Source: an uncultured Lachnospiraceae bacterium (lineage in GTDB: Bacteria > Bacillota > Clostridia > Lachnospirales > Lachnospiraceae). Taken from it: DNA of 39,782 nt. Location: positions 1-39,782 of the forward strand of contig CANREE010000018.1 of NCBI GenBank assembly GCA_947629545.1, read 5' to 3'. Below are positions 17,515 to 26,699 of this stretch, one piece after another (the stretch's first letter is position 1; the number at the start of each line of letters is the position of its first letter). A program made the position numbers and the translations under genes. The notes below the pieces were generated by a model. It was not told the origin of the DNA. It did not search any database and was given only the letters and a program-made list of their open reading frames with translations.

Positions 17515-19059
17515 GTGGGCAGAGAAAAGATCGTGGTGATCGACTTCGGTGGCCAGTACAATCAGCTGGTGGCGCGCCGGGTGCGGGAATGCAATGTGTA
17601 CTGTGAGATCTATTCCTATAAAACGGATCTGGAGAAGATCCGGGAGATGGAGCCGAAGGGGATCATTCTGACCGGCGGACCCAACAGCGTATATGAGGAG
17701 GGCGCGCCTTCCTGCGGCAGGGAGCTGTTCGAGCTGGGCGTACCGGTTCTGGGGCTGTGCTACGGCGCCCAGCTGATGTCCCATGTGCTGGGCGGCCATG
17801 TCTGCAAGGCGCCGGTCCGGGAGTACGGCCGGATCGAGGTGACGGTAGACCAAAGCAGCAAGCTGTTCGGAAATGTATCGGAGAAGACCATCTGCTGGAT
17901 GAGCCATAACGACTATATCGAGAAGCCGGCTCCCGGCTTCCGCGTGACTGCCCATACGGCGGACTGCCCGGTGGCCGCGGCGGAATGGGCGGAGCGTGGA
18001 CTTTACGCGATCCAGTTCCACCCGGAGGTGCTGCATACGCAGGAAGGCTCGAAAATGCTTCACAATTTCGTCTACGAGATCTGCGGCTGCGCCGGCGACT
18101 GGCGCATGGATTCCTTTGTGGAGACCAGTATCAGGGCGATCCGGGAGAAGGTCGGAAGCGGCAGGGTGCTCTGCGCCCTTTCCGGCGGCGTGGATTCCTC
18201 GGTGGCGGCGGTGATGCTGGCCAAGGCCGTGGGCGATCAGCTGACTTGCGTGTTCGTGGATCACGGCTTGCTCCGGAAGAACGAGGGCGACGAGGTGGAG
18301 GAGGTCTTCGGGCCCGACGGTCCTTACGATCTGCATTTCATCCGCGTCAACGCCCAGGAGCGTTTTTACAGCAGATTGAAAGGCGTGGAGGAGCCGGAGC
18401 GGAAGCGGAAGATCATCGGAGAGGAATTCATCCGCGTCTTTGAGGAGGAAGCGAAGAAGATCGGCAAGGTGGATTTCCTGGTGCAGGGAACCATTTACCC
18501 GGATGTGGTGGAGAGCGGCCTGGGCGGCGAGTCGGCCGTGATCAAGTCCCACCACAACGTGGGCGGCCTGCCGGACTATGTGGATTTCAAGGAGATCATC
18601 GAGCCGCTGCGGGAACTGTTCAAGGACGAGGTGCGCAAGGCCGGCCTGGAGCTTGGCATTCCGGAGAAGCTGGTATACCGCCAGCCGTTCCCCGGCCCCG
18701 GTCTGGGCATCCGGATCGTCGGCGAGGTGACGGCGGAGAAGGTGAAGATGGTGCAGGACGCGGACGCGATCTACCGCGAGGAGATCGCCGCGGCGGGCCT
18801 TCCCCACACGCCGGACCAGTATTTCGCGGCTCTGACCAATATGCGCTCCGTCGGCGTCATGGGCGACGAGCGCACCTACGATTATGCGGTGGCGCTGCGC
18901 GCCGTGAACACGGTGGACTTTATGACTGCCGAGGCGTCCCAGATCCCCTGGGAGGTGCTGCAGCGGGTCACCAGCCGGATTGTCAACGAGGTGGCGCATG
19001 TGAACCGGGTGCTTTATGATATTACTTCGAAGCCGCCGGGGACGGTGGAGTTCGAGTGA
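17515..19059 (+). CDS. guaA: GMP synthase (glutamine-hydrolysing)
   Basis: A 514-residue enzyme converting XMP to GMP with ATP and glutamine, in the cytoplasm. The N-terminal class I amidotransferase domain has the nucleophile Cys82 in GLCYGAQ and the triad His/Glu in FHPEV. The ATP-pyrophosphatase domain begins near residue 215, with PP-loop LSGGVDSS at 223-230. The C-terminal dimerisation domain ends in KPPGTVEFE, the usual GuaA terminus. The likely start is a GTG at 17515, 7 nt after AGGAGG at 17502-17507. It is a single-gene unit with its own promoter and terminator. Confidence 0.97.
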   Translation: MGREKIVVIDFGGQYNQLVARRVRECNVYCEIYSYKTDLEKIREMEPKGIILTGGPNSVYEEGAPSCGRELFELGVPVLGLCYGAQLMSHVLGGHVCKAPVREYGRIEVTVDQSSKLFGNVSEKTICWMSHNDYIEKPAPGFRVTAHTADCPVAAAEWAERGLYAIQFHPEVLHTQEGSKMLHNFVYEICGCAGDWRMDSFVETSIRAIREKVGSGRVLCALSGGVDSSVAAVMLAKAVGDQLTCVFVDHGLLRKNEGDEVEEVFGPDGPYDLHFIRVNAQERFYSRLKGVEEPERKRKIIGEEFIRVFEEEAKKIGKVDFLVQGTIYPDVVESGLGGESAVIKSHHNVGGLPDYVDFKEIIEPLRELFKDEVRKAGLELGIPEKLVYRQPFPGPGLGIRIVGEVTAEKVKMVQDADAIYREEIAAAGLPHTPDQYFAALTNMRSVGVMGDERTYDYAVALRAVNTVDFMTAEASQIPWEVLQRVTSRIVNEVAHVNRVLYDITSKPPGTVEFE

Positions 19060-19068
19060 TGGGATTTC

Positions 19069-19108
19069 AGGCCGGGAATCCAGTATTTATGCGGGTTCCT
19101 GGCCTTTT
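19069..19108 (+). terminator. Rho-independent terminator after guaA
   Basis: A 13-bp stem (19069-19081 with 19093-19105, including two G-U pairs) closes an 11-nt loop and is followed by a T run ending at 19108. Confidence 0.85.
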
Positions 19109-19119
19109 CATATGGATCC

Positions 19120-19308
19120 ATGACATCAATATGACGCTAAAAAATGGAGATAGATTGTGTCAATAGTTATCCTCAGAATTCTCATTATATCAATATATAA
19201 TCAATTATATCAAAACCTATAAAATGAACAAATTGCACTTGACAACGAGCAAATGAAATGCTATCATTTAATTACATCAATTTTTGCAGAATGAGCAAAT
19301 TACATCAT
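19120..19308 (+). repeat. Iterated ATTAYATCAA boxes upstream of the Fic gene
   Basis: Identical ATTATATCAA decamers lie at 19184-19193 and 19204-19213, exactly 20 nt apart. ATTACATCAA is at 19271-19280 and ATTACATCAT at 19299-19308; a weaker ATGACATCAA is at 19120-19129. They flank the Fic promoter on both sides, as operator repeats would. The region is strongly AT-rich, which raises the chance of coincidental matches, but the two identical copies at two-helical-turn spacing stand out. Confidence 0.55.
19239..19267 (+). promoter_or_regulatory. Sigma-A-type promoter of the Fic operon
   Basis: A perfect TTGACA (19239-19244) and TATCAT (19262-19267) are 17 nt apart, 58 nt before the preferred ATG. 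Confidence 0.8.
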
Positions 19309-19325
19309 TGCATGAGGTAATTGGA

Positions 19326-20384
19326 ATGAGATCTTTTGATTTTAGCAATAAATGGGAAAAGCTTCTTACGCCGGACATCGTGGCCCTGCTTACGCAGATC
19401 CACGAATTTAAGGGCGAGCAATCGCTATTTATAGAGGCAAAAGCGGATATGCTGACGAAGCTTGTCGATATAGCCAAAATACAGAGCACGGAAGCGTCTA
19501 ATAAGATAGAGGGTATCTATACATCAGATGATCGGCTAAAAGCGCTGGTTAGGGACAAGACGACTCCCAGAACCAGAAATGAGCAGGAAATCGCAGGATA
19601 CAGGGATGTGTTGAATACCATTCATGAGAGCCACGACCATATACCGGTCAGGCCCAACATAATACTGCAGCTTCACAGAGACCTTTATAAATTCGAAGGC
19701 TACGATATTGGCGGCAAGTATAAATCTGTCGACAATGTAATTGAAGAAGAGGATGCGCAGGGCAACAAATCCATAAGGTTCAGACCGGTTGCTGCCTGGG
19801 AGACCCCGGAAGCCGTGCAAAATCTTTGTGACGAATTTGACAGGGCGATGGGAGAAGGCCGGATCGATCCGCTTATTTTAATCCCGATGTTCATTCTGGA
19901 TTTCCTCTGCATTCATCCATTTAACGACGGCAATGGCAGAATGAGCCGGCTCCTTACGCTGCTTTTGCTTTACAGGGCCGGATATATCGTGGGAAAATAT
20001 ATCAGTATCGAGCGTCTGATCGAAAAGACAAAGGATTCTTATTACGCGCGCCTGCAAGAAAGCTCTGCCGGATGGCATGAGGAACAAAATGATTATATTC
20101 CTTTTGTGCAGTATATGCTCGGCGTAGTGGCCGCCGCCTACAGAGATTTCTCCATGAGAGTGGAGGTATTAATCACCAGCGGCTTGTCCAAACCGGATCG
20201 GATCGCGAAGCTGATCCAAAGCACTTATGGGGAAATAACCAAATCGCAGATTTTGGAGCGGTGTCAGGATATCAGTCAGATCACGGTGCAGAGAACGCTT
20301 GCCGCGCTGCTGGAGTCGGAGGATATCATAAAGATAGGCGGCGGCAGATACACGAAGTATGTTTGGAACAGAAAGAAGGAGTGA
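19326..20384 (+). CDS. Fic domain protein (probable AMP transferase), class II
   Basis: A 352-residue Fic protein. The catalytic motif HPFNDGNGR (residues 197-205) is intact, followed by MSRLL. An N-terminal inhibitory-helix motif S/T-x-x-x-E-G is present as SNKIEG (58-63), placing it in the self-inhibited class II. The last about 70 residues resemble a winged helix (KSQILERC, ITVQRTLAALL), as in many Fic-wHTH proteins. Fic enzymes usually transfer AMP from ATP to protein hydroxyl groups; the target is unknown. The ATG at 19326 follows GAGGTAA; an in-frame TTG at 19284 has no binding site. One row of the gene (19381-19440) counts 48% GC, below neighbouring guaA, suggesting acquisition. Confidence 0.9.
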   Translation: MRSFDFSNKWEKLLTPDIVALLTQIHEFKGEQSLFIEAKADMLTKLVDIAKIQSTEASNKIEGIYTSDDRLKALVRDKTTPRTRNEQEIAGYRDVLNTIHESHDHIPVRPNIILQLHRDLYKFEGYDIGGKYKSVDNVIEEEDAQGNKSIRFRPVAAWETPEAVQNLCDEFDRAMGEGRIDPLILIPMFILDFLCIHPFNDGNGRMSRLLTLLLLYRAGYIVGKYISIERLIEKTKDSYYARLQESSAGWHEEQNDYIPFVQYMLGVVAAAYRDFSMRVEVLITSGLSKPDRIAKLIQSTYGEITKSQILERCQDISQITVQRTLAALLESEDIIKIGGGRYTKYVWNRKKE

Positions 20385-20420
20385 AGGCAATCCAATACCA
20401 GAGTCATAAAGGAAATATGT

Positions 20421-21098
20421 ATGAAACAGTTAAAAGAAAAAGAATATGAAGAATTTCGGCAGTACCTCTATAACAAAACACACGGGTACATTTGGACGCC
20501 AGATACAATGGAGCTTATCTGCAGCGGGAACGATAACAATCCTGAGCAGATCGGTAAACAAATGCTTGAGATGATGTACAGGATGCGAAACGAGCATGTT
20601 TCCCATATGACGAGCGATAAGCGAAGGAAGTATGTGATCCGCAGCCTTCGCAGGGGTGAGGCCAGTCTGCTGAAGGACTTCCTGTATGAAGCTGTCTTCG
20701 TGCCGGAAGGAACGGAACCGCCTGCGCGGGACATCATAGAGAAGCCTGAACTGCGCGTGTACACGGATGATTTCGGTTCCCGGAAAGGCGATAACTGTCT
20801 GGTGGCCGATCTCGGCGGAAAGGTGGTCGGAGCGGTCTGGGCAAGGATCATGAACGATTATGGGCATGTGGATGAGGAAACGCCGTCCCTCGCCATTTCA
20901 TTATATAAGGAATATCGCGGCCAGGGCATTGGTTCACAGCTTATGGTAAAGATGCTCGAACTGCTGAAATGGCAGGGTTTTGAACGGGTGTCCTTAGCGG
21001 TTCAGAAAGCGAATTATGCTGTGAAAATGTATAAGGATATCGGATTTAAGACGGTTGATGAGAAGGCGGAAGAATACATTATGGAGTATGAATTATAA
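20421..21098 (+). CDS. GNAT-family N-acetyltransferase with a 70-residue N-terminal extension
   Basis: A 225-residue protein. Residues about 72-225 form a GNAT fold with the acetyl-CoA loop YRGQGIGSQLM (165-175) and the closing ANYAVKMYKDIGFK segment. The first 70 residues, rich in charged and aromatic residues (EEFRQYLYNKTHGYIWTP), precede the normal GNAT start and were not recognised. The start at 20421 follows AAAGGAAA. It begins 36 nt after the Fic stop and ends 14 nt before the serine hydrolase, so the three are probably one operon. The substrate is unknown; small molecule, peptide or protein are all possible. Confidence 0.82.
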   Translation: MKQLKEKEYEEFRQYLYNKTHGYIWTPDTMELICSGNDNNPEQIGKQMLEMMYRMRNEHVSHMTSDKRRKYVIRSLRRGEASLLKDFLYEAVFVPEGTEPPARDIIEKPELRVYTDDFGSRKGDNCLVADLGGKVVGAVWARIMNDYGHVDEETPSLAISLYKEYRGQGIGSQLMVKMLELLKWQGFERVSLAVQKANYAVKMYKDIGFKTVDEKAEEYIMEYEL

Positions 21099-21112
21099 GG
21101 AGAGATAAAACA

Positions 21113-22456
21113 ATGAACCTGAAAGCACAACTGGAATCCGTCATGCAGCAGGCAGTGGAGAGCTGCGAGGTGGCGGGCGTGAACCTTCTGGTGGAGAAGG
21201 ACGGAGAAGAGATCTGTTACTGTGAGGCTGGAATGGCCGATGTGGAGAAACAAAGGCCCATGCGCCGGGATACGATCCTGCGGCTCTATTCCCAGACGAA
21301 GCCCATTACAGCGGCTGCAGTGATGATCCTGATGGAGCGCGGCGTGATCGATCTGTGCCAGCCAGTGTCCGATTTCCTGCCGTCGTATGGGAAGCTGAAG
21401 GTTTGGGAGAACGGAAGCCTGCGGCCGGCGCAGACGCAGCTTCGTGTATTCGATCTTCTGAAAATGACTTCGGGCTTGCTGTATCCGGATATGCAGACAG
21501 ATGCCGGGCGGCATTCGATGGCTGTTTTTCTGGAAATGGACCGGCGGCTTTTTACGGATCACGCGATGACCACACGGGAAGTGGCGGACGCGCTGGTGGG
21601 CGGCGGTCTGGCTTTTGAGCCGGGCAGCTCGTGGCAGTACGGCACCTCGGCGGATGTCCTGGGAGCGGTGGTGGAGGCGGCTTCCGGCATGCCGTTTGCG
21701 GCATTTCTTAAGAAGGAGCTGTTCGATCCGCTCGGGATGAAAGACACGGCGTTCTGGGTGCCTGCCGGTAAGCAGGACAGGCTCGCGTCGGTCTATGAGA
21801 CGGTGACGGAGCCGGACGGAACGCGCAGCCTGCAGCTCTATACAGGCAATCATCTGGCGATCCGGAATGACATGAAGGAGGAGCCGGCGTTTGCGTCGGG
21901 CGGCGCGGGACTGGCTTCCACACTGGACGATTATATGAAATTCGCGCGGATGCTGATAAATGAAGGCGTGGTGCGCGGCGCGGGAAGCGCGGGAGCGTCC
22001 CGGCAGGACAGCGCGGGAGCGGCGTACGACGGGAAGGTTCCGGGGAAGCCGCAGCAGGATAAAGAGACTTCTGGGCAGCAGGACAGCGCGGCGCCGGCTC
22101 GGCAGGAAAGCACGGTGCCAGATGGAGCGGTTGCAGGCGCCAGGCTCCTTCGCCCCGCGACAGTCCGCTACATGACCACAGGCGAGCTGACGGATGTCCA
22201 GCAGCAGGGCTTCAACCGATGGCAGAATCTGGAGGGCTTCAGCTACGGCAGCCTGATGCGCGTCTGCAAAAATCCGTCCCGTACCGGATTTTTCACCCGG
22301 CAGGGCGAGTACGGCTGGGACGGCTGGCTGGGCATGTATTTCGCCAATTTCCCGGAGGAGAGGCTGACGATCCTGATGGGGACCCAGAAGCGGGACGCGG
22401 GTACATTTGCATTGACCAGAAAGCTGCGGAATATTGTTTTGACAGCTTTGGCCTGA
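21113..22456 (+). CDS. Serine hydrolase, beta-lactamase class C (S12) family
   Basis: A 447-residue penicillin-binding-protein-like hydrolase without a signal peptide, so probably cytoplasmic. The nucleophile motif is SQTK (Ser60-Lys63) and the Tyr motif is at Tyr176 (QYGTSAD). The C-terminal part, GWDGWLGMYFANFPEE, is typical of esterase-type members. A low-complexity insert of about 56 residues (288-343, rich in Gly, Ala, Ser, Gln, Asp) breaks the conserved ARMLINEG-RLLRPATV stretch. It contains repeated RQDSAG/QQDSAA/RQESTV units. GGAGAG precedes the start. It is last in the Fic-GNAT operon. Activity (esterase, peptidase or amidase) cannot be decided. Confidence 0.85.
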   Translation: MNLKAQLESVMQQAVESCEVAGVNLLVEKDGEEICYCEAGMADVEKQRPMRRDTILRLYSQTKPITAAAVMILMERGVIDLCQPVSDFLPSYGKLKVWENGSLRPAQTQLRVFDLLKMTSGLLYPDMQTDAGRHSMAVFLEMDRRLFTDHAMTTREVADALVGGGLAFEPGSSWQYGTSADVLGAVVEAASGMPFAAFLKKELFDPLGMKDTAFWVPAGKQDRLASVYETVTEPDGTRSLQLYTGNHLAIRNDMKEEPAFASGGAGLASTLDDYMKFARMLINEGVVRGAGSAGASRQDSAGAAYDGKVPGKPQQDKETSGQQDSAAPARQESTVPDGAVAGARLLRPATVRYMTTGELTDVQQQGFNRWQNLEGFSYGSLMRVCKNPSRTGFFTRQGEYGWDGWLGMYFANFPEERLTILMGTQKRDAGTFALTRKLRNIVLTALA

Positions 22457-22597
22457 TCGTGCTTTTTCAGCGACAGAACCAGAATAATCGCTGGCGTGAA
22501 GACTGTGAATCGCTTTGAGCAGAAATCATGTGTGGAGAAATAGAAGTGATTTTCAGGGGCGGAGAAACTCTGCCGACAGAATCAGGAGAGGGAGACG

Positions 22598-23341
22598 ATG
22601 AACCAGAATTATAAACTGCTCATTTCCTATGACGGGACCCGGTATCACGGCTGGGAGGCCAAGCCGGATGCTGAGATGACGGTTGAGGGGAAAATGGAGA
22701 CTGTGCTTGAGCGGATGGTGGGCCATCCGGTGAAGCTGACCGGCGCCGGGCGAACGGACGCCGGCGTCCACGCAAGAGGCATGGCGGCGAATATGTTTTT
22801 GGATGTGGAGATGAGCGAGGAGGAGATCCGTGATTATCTGAACCGGTATCTGCCGGAGGACATCTGCGTGCTGGAGGTGAAGAAGGCCTCGGAGCGTTTC
22901 CATGCCCGCTATAACGCCGCCGGGAAGACTTACCGTTACACCTGCTATTGCGGCCCTGTAAAGCCTGTGTTTGACCGCAAATATGTGTGCGTGCTGGATG
23001 AGGAGCCGGATATGGAGCGTATGAGGAAGGCCGCGGCTTATCTGACGGGCGAGCATGATTTTGCAAGCTTCTGCGGGAATCCGAAGATGAAAAAGTCTAC
23101 CGTGCGCACCGTTACGTCCATTGAGATTGTGCGAAATGGCCCGTATTTCTATTTTACGTATCAGGGAGACGGTTTTCTGAACCATATGGTGCGTATTCTT
23201 ACCGGGACGCTGTTGGAGGTCGGCTATGGGATGCGTACGCCGGAGAGCATGACGAAGCTTCTGGAGGCGAGGAACCGGGCGGAGGCCGGGTATTTAATGC
23301 CCGCGAAGGGATTGTGTCTGATGGAGGTTTATTATTCCTGA
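22598..23341 (+). CDS. truA: tRNA pseudouridine(38-40) synthase TruA
   Basis: A 247-residue enzyme that isomerises uridines 38-40 in the tRNA anticodon arm. The catalytic aspartate is Asp54 in GAGRTDAGVHA. Other family motifs are YDGTRYHGW near the start, FHARYNAAGKTYRY and FLNHMVRIL. Length is normal. The ATG at 22598 follows AGGAGAGGGAG. The truA start is 141 nt after the serine hydrolase stop, and that gap shows no clear promoter or terminator. A short hairpin follows the stop (GGGGCGG 23347-23353 with CCGCCCC 23361-23367). Confidence 0.96.
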   Translation: MNQNYKLLISYDGTRYHGWEAKPDAEMTVEGKMETVLERMVGHPVKLTGAGRTDAGVHARGMAANMFLDVEMSEEEIRDYLNRYLPEDICVLEVKKASERFHARYNAAGKTYRYTCYCGPVKPVFDRKYVCVLDEEPDMERMRKAAAYLTGEHDFASFCGNPKMKKSTVRTVTSIEIVRNGPYFYFTYQGDGFLNHMVRILTGTLLEVGYGMRTPESMTKLLEARNRAEAGYLMPAKGLCLMEVYYS

Positions 23342-23387
23342 CAAAAGGGGCGGTCAGTGTCCGCCCCGGAAAAGGAGGCAGTTTCAT

Positions 23388-25979
23388 ATGTTATATGCAG
23401 TAAAACCGCCGTCGCCCGCTATCACGAATGTTCGGCGGGAGGGCGGCAGGCTGATTCTGGAATCGGAGCTTTTTCTGACGGTTCTGGAGCCGAAGACAGC
23501 GGGAATCGTCCGGGTGACGGTCACGCGGGAGAAGGAGCTTTCGGATATGCCGCGGCCGGGCATCGTCCCGACGCCTGCGGATGACGATGGCATGCGGAAA
23601 GCAGAGCCGGGAGATTGCGTCCAACATCGTGGCAGCACATCGGAGGCTGAGCAGGCAGAGTCCCTGTCGTCCAAGGACTGGACATACGAGGAGACCCCGG
23701 ACGAGATCATCCTGACGACCGGCAGGACGGTTCTGCGAATCTTGCGGGAAACCGCTTCTTTCTCGTGGTACGATGAAAGGGGCTGTCTGCTTCTCGCCGA
23801 GGCGGAGAAGGACAGCAAGGTTCTTGAAAAATTCCCGAAATATCGGATGGTCACGGGCCGGACCGAGCGCGTGAAAACCTCCGACGGTGAGAAAGAGATC
23901 ATCCGGGAGGCGGAGCGGGCCGAGGACGGCTTCAGCTATCATGCGACGCTCAATGTCCGTTTTCAGGACGGCGAGGCGATTTACGGCTTCGGACAGCATG
24001 AGGAAGGTTACGGGAACCTTCGGGGCAAGACGCTCTATCTCTATCAGGAGAACCGGAAGATCGTCGTTCCGATGATGGTTTCAAGTCTGGGCTACGGGAT
24101 TCTGATGGATACATATAGTCCGCTTATTTTCTGCGACGGCGGGTACTGCCAGTATGCGGGAGCTGCGGCTGGCAGAGGGAGGGATGCGTTGCAGCAAAAT
24201 ACAGGAAACGGCGTTGCCGGTACTTCTGCGTTTTTCTCAGCTGGCGAGACCTCTGCCTTCCCGGCGTACATCTACTCCGAGGCGGTGCCGGAACTGGATT
24301 TCTATTTCATAAACGGCGGCACGATGGAAGGCGTCGTCCGGGGCTATCGGTATCTCACCGGCGGCGCGGCGATGCTGCCGAAATGGGCGTTCGGCTACAT
24401 CCAGTCGCAGGAGCGCTATGAGACCCAGGAGGAGATCGAGCACGTGGCCGACGAGTACCGGAAGAGAGAAATCGGGCTGGACTGCGTGGTTTTGGACTGG
24501 TGTTCCTGGGAGGATGGAAAATGGGGCCAGAAGACCTTCGACGCGAAGCGCTTCCCGGACCCGGCAGGCATGGTGGAGCGGCTTCACGGGCAGCATACCC
24601 ATTTTATGATCTCTGTCTGGGCCAACAGCGATCCGGGCTGTGAGAATCATGAGGAATTCAAGGCCGCCGGACTGTTCCTGCCGGGACAGAACATTTACAA
24701 CGCCCTGTCCGCGGCCGGCCGGGAAATGTACTGGAAGCAGATGAAAGAGGGACTGTTCCGGTACGGGATCGACGCGTGGTGGTGCGACAACAGCGAGCCG
24801 ATCACGCCGGAGTGGAACCATGTGGAGCGCCCGGCGGCGCCGAGGGCCTACGACGAGTACGTCAGGACCGTTTCGGATCATCTTCCCGCCGAGCAGATGA
24901 ACGCGTTCGCGCTTTACCATGCGCAGGGGGTTTATGAGGGCCAGCGGAAAACCACCGGTTTAAAGCGGGTCTGCAACCTGACACGCAGCGCCTATACCGG
25001 TTCCCAGAGATACGGCACGATCCTCTGGTCGGGGGACATCGCCGCGACGTGGGACACGCTGACGCGGCAAATCGCGGCGGGACTGAATTTCTGCGCTTCC
25101 GGCCTTCCGTACTGGACCACCGACATCGGCGCGTTCTTTGTCAAACGCGGGCTTAACTGGTACTGGCGCGGCGATTTCGAGGAGACGGTCAATGATTACG
25201 GCTACCGCGAACTGTTTACGCGATGGTACCAGTGGGGCGCGTTCCTGCCGGTCTTCCGCGGCCACGGAACCGACTGCCGCAGGGAGCTGTGGCTGTATGA
25301 AAATACGGAGGATGTGAACTTCTACGACGCGATCCTTAAGGCCAACCGGACGCGCTACCGGCTTATGCCTTATATTTACTCTGTCGCGGGAAACTGCCGG
25401 CTGAACGGCGGGCTGATGATGGAACCGCTGGCCTTTGGCTGGAGCGATGATCCGGTCGCATTGGAAGTGAAAGATCAGTATATGTTCGGACCGTCGCTCA
25501 TGGTCTGCCCGGTGCATGAGCCGATGTATTATCTGCCGCAGTCGCAGCGGATCACGAAAGAGCAGTCCCGCCGGGTCTATCTGCCCGAGACGCCGGGCGG
25601 ATGGTATGATTATGAAACCGGGGAGCATCTGGAGGGCGGTCAGTGGATCTCAGCGCCAGCGCCGATCGACCGGATCCTGGTGTTCGTAAAGGCCGGCTCG
25701 GTGATTCCTCAAGCGGATTTTGCACTGTCTACGGAGGAGCAGAGCGGGGAGATCCGCGTAAAGATATATCCCGGCGCAGACGGCGTATTCAGTCTCTATG
25801 AGGACGACGGCGACGGGTACGGGTATGAAAACGGCGAATACCGTCTGACCAGACTCTGCTGGGATGACGGAAACGGAGAGCTTTCTGCGGAGATCGTTCA
25901 CGATTATGAAGGCGGGAAGCAGAGATATCGCATGAAAGAGCAGATATTGGCTGACCGTGAAAGATGTCAGTATCGTTGA
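23388..25979 (+). CDS. GH31 family alpha-glycosidase
   Basis: An 863-residue glycoside hydrolase family 31 enzyme. An N-terminal beta-sandwich precedes the TIM barrel (about 325-650). The nucleophile is Asp467 in DAWWCDNSEP and the acid/base Asp550 in ILWSGD, with RSAYTGSQRYGT just before it. Residues about 660-863 are beta domains including a DUF5110-like end. No signal peptide is seen, so it probably acts on imported oligosaccharides. The WWxDxxEP form belongs to a subgroup with varied alpha-glucosidase or xylosidase activity; specificity is not predictable. Two low-complexity inserts (about 62-98 and 257-292) interrupt the N-terminal domain. GGAGG lies just before the ATG. Confidence 0.9.
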   Translation: MLYAVKPPSPAITNVRREGGRLILESELFLTVLEPKTAGIVRVTVTREKELSDMPRPGIVPTPADDDGMRKAEPGDCVQHRGSTSEAEQAESLSSKDWTYEETPDEIILTTGRTVLRILRETASFSWYDERGCLLLAEAEKDSKVLEKFPKYRMVTGRTERVKTSDGEKEIIREAERAEDGFSYHATLNVRFQDGEAIYGFGQHEEGYGNLRGKTLYLYQENRKIVVPMMVSSLGYGILMDTYSPLIFCDGGYCQYAGAAAGRGRDALQQNTGNGVAGTSAFFSAGETSAFPAYIYSEAVPELDFYFINGGTMEGVVRGYRYLTGGAAMLPKWAFGYIQSQERYETQEEIEHVADEYRKREIGLDCVVLDWCSWEDGKWGQKTFDAKRFPDPAGMVERLHGQHTHFMISVWANSDPGCENHEEFKAAGLFLPGQNIYNALSAAGREMYWKQMKEGLFRYGIDAWWCDNSEPITPEWNHVERPAAPRAYDEYVRTVSDHLPAEQMNAFALYHAQGVYEGQRKTTGLKRVCNLTRSAYTGSQRYGTILWSGDIAATWDTLTRQIAAGLNFCASGLPYWTTDIGAFFVKRGLNWYWRGDFEETVNDYGYRELFTRWYQWGAFLPVFRGHGTDCRRELWLYENTEDVNFYDAILKANRTRYRLMPYIYSVAGNCRLNGGLMMEPLAFGWSDDPVALEVKDQYMFGPSLMVCPVHEPMYYLPQSQRITKEQSRRVYLPETPGGWYDYETGEHLEGGQWISAPAPIDRILVFVKAGSVIPQADFALSTEEQSGEIRVKIYPGADGVFSLYEDDGDGYGYENGEYRLTRLCWDDGNGELSAEIVHDYEGGKQRYRMKEQILADRERCQYR

Positions 25980-26095
25980 TCAGACAGAAAAAAGAGACAG
26001 CGCGGCTGTCTGGATCGGATTTTCGGGAACCCGGGCAGGCAGCCGTTTCTCTGTGTAAGCGATAGAAACCCTTCATCTGCAAGGAGGCTATCCAT

Positions 26096-26494
26096 ATGGA
26101 AGAAAATCTTACTCAGATAAGGCAGGATACAATGATGTTCTTTGACGGGCACCGGGAAGTTTTCCTAATATACGAAGCTTTTGAAAACAGGCTCCTTCAT
26201 CTGTACCCGCAGACGAAAATGAAAGTTCAGAAGACGCAGATCACATTTTCGAACCGACATGTTTTTGCCTGCGTTTCTTTTATGCGGCCCAAAAAGAAAT
26301 CCGAACTTCCCGCGTCCTATTTTGTACTTACTCTGGGATTATCCTATCCGCTGGAATCGGAGCGGGTAGCAGTCAAAACAGAACCGTATCCCGGGAGATG
26401 GACGACGCATATCGTTATTTCTGCCTTATCCGATCTTGATCAGGAATTATTTGACTGGGTTAGAGAGGCGTATGAGTTTGCAGAATGTAAATGA
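26096..26494 (+). CDS. DUF5655-like protein
   Basis: A 132-residue soluble protein resembling the DUF5655 family. Shared features are an N-terminal FFDGHREVFLIYEAFENRL helix and the central VQKTQITFSNRHVFACVSF, which is the most conserved segment of the family. The function of DUF5655 is not known; relatives are small and sometimes fused to other domains. An ideal AAGGAGG (26081-26087) sets the ATG. It follows the glycosidase by 116 nt and is separated from the next gene by 205 nt with no clear signal. Confidence 0.7.
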   Translation: MEENLTQIRQDTMMFFDGHREVFLIYEAFENRLLHLYPQTKMKVQKTQITFSNRHVFACVSFMRPKKKSELPASYFVLTLGLSYPLESERVAVKTEPYPGRWTTHIVISALSDLDQELFDWVREAYEFAECK

Positions 26495-26699
26495 AGCCGT
26501 AACTTCAGGTTTGGGCCGTTCTGGTTGTGTCGTTCTGGTTTTTTGATGGGATTTTGACGGATTTTATTGGGATTCAACTGTCGGGTTATAAAAAATCAAC
26601 CTTCCGGTTACTGTATTCCCCGTTTGGTTTGTGTTCAAAAGATACGTTTCGGCTTAAGATTGAGATGCAACGAAAGAACATAGCAAAGGAGGATTTCAT

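Noticed and set aside
17302-18999. 565-codon minus-strand open frame
   Set aside because: Entirely antisense to guaA, whose motifs are intact.
19120-19320. CRISPR-like array
   Set aside because: The repeats are only 10 nt with irregular spacing (20, 67, 28 nt) and no spacer pattern or cas gene.
23347-23367. GGGGCGG/CCGCCCC hairpin after truA as a terminator
   Set aside because: No T run follows on the plus strand; the next bases are the ribosome binding site of the GH31 gene. On the minus strand a short T run follows, but no gene ends there.
25994-26012. AGACAGC/GCTGTCT hairpin after the GH31 gene as a terminator
   Set aside because: Seven-base stem with a 3-nt loop but no T run; could occur by chance.
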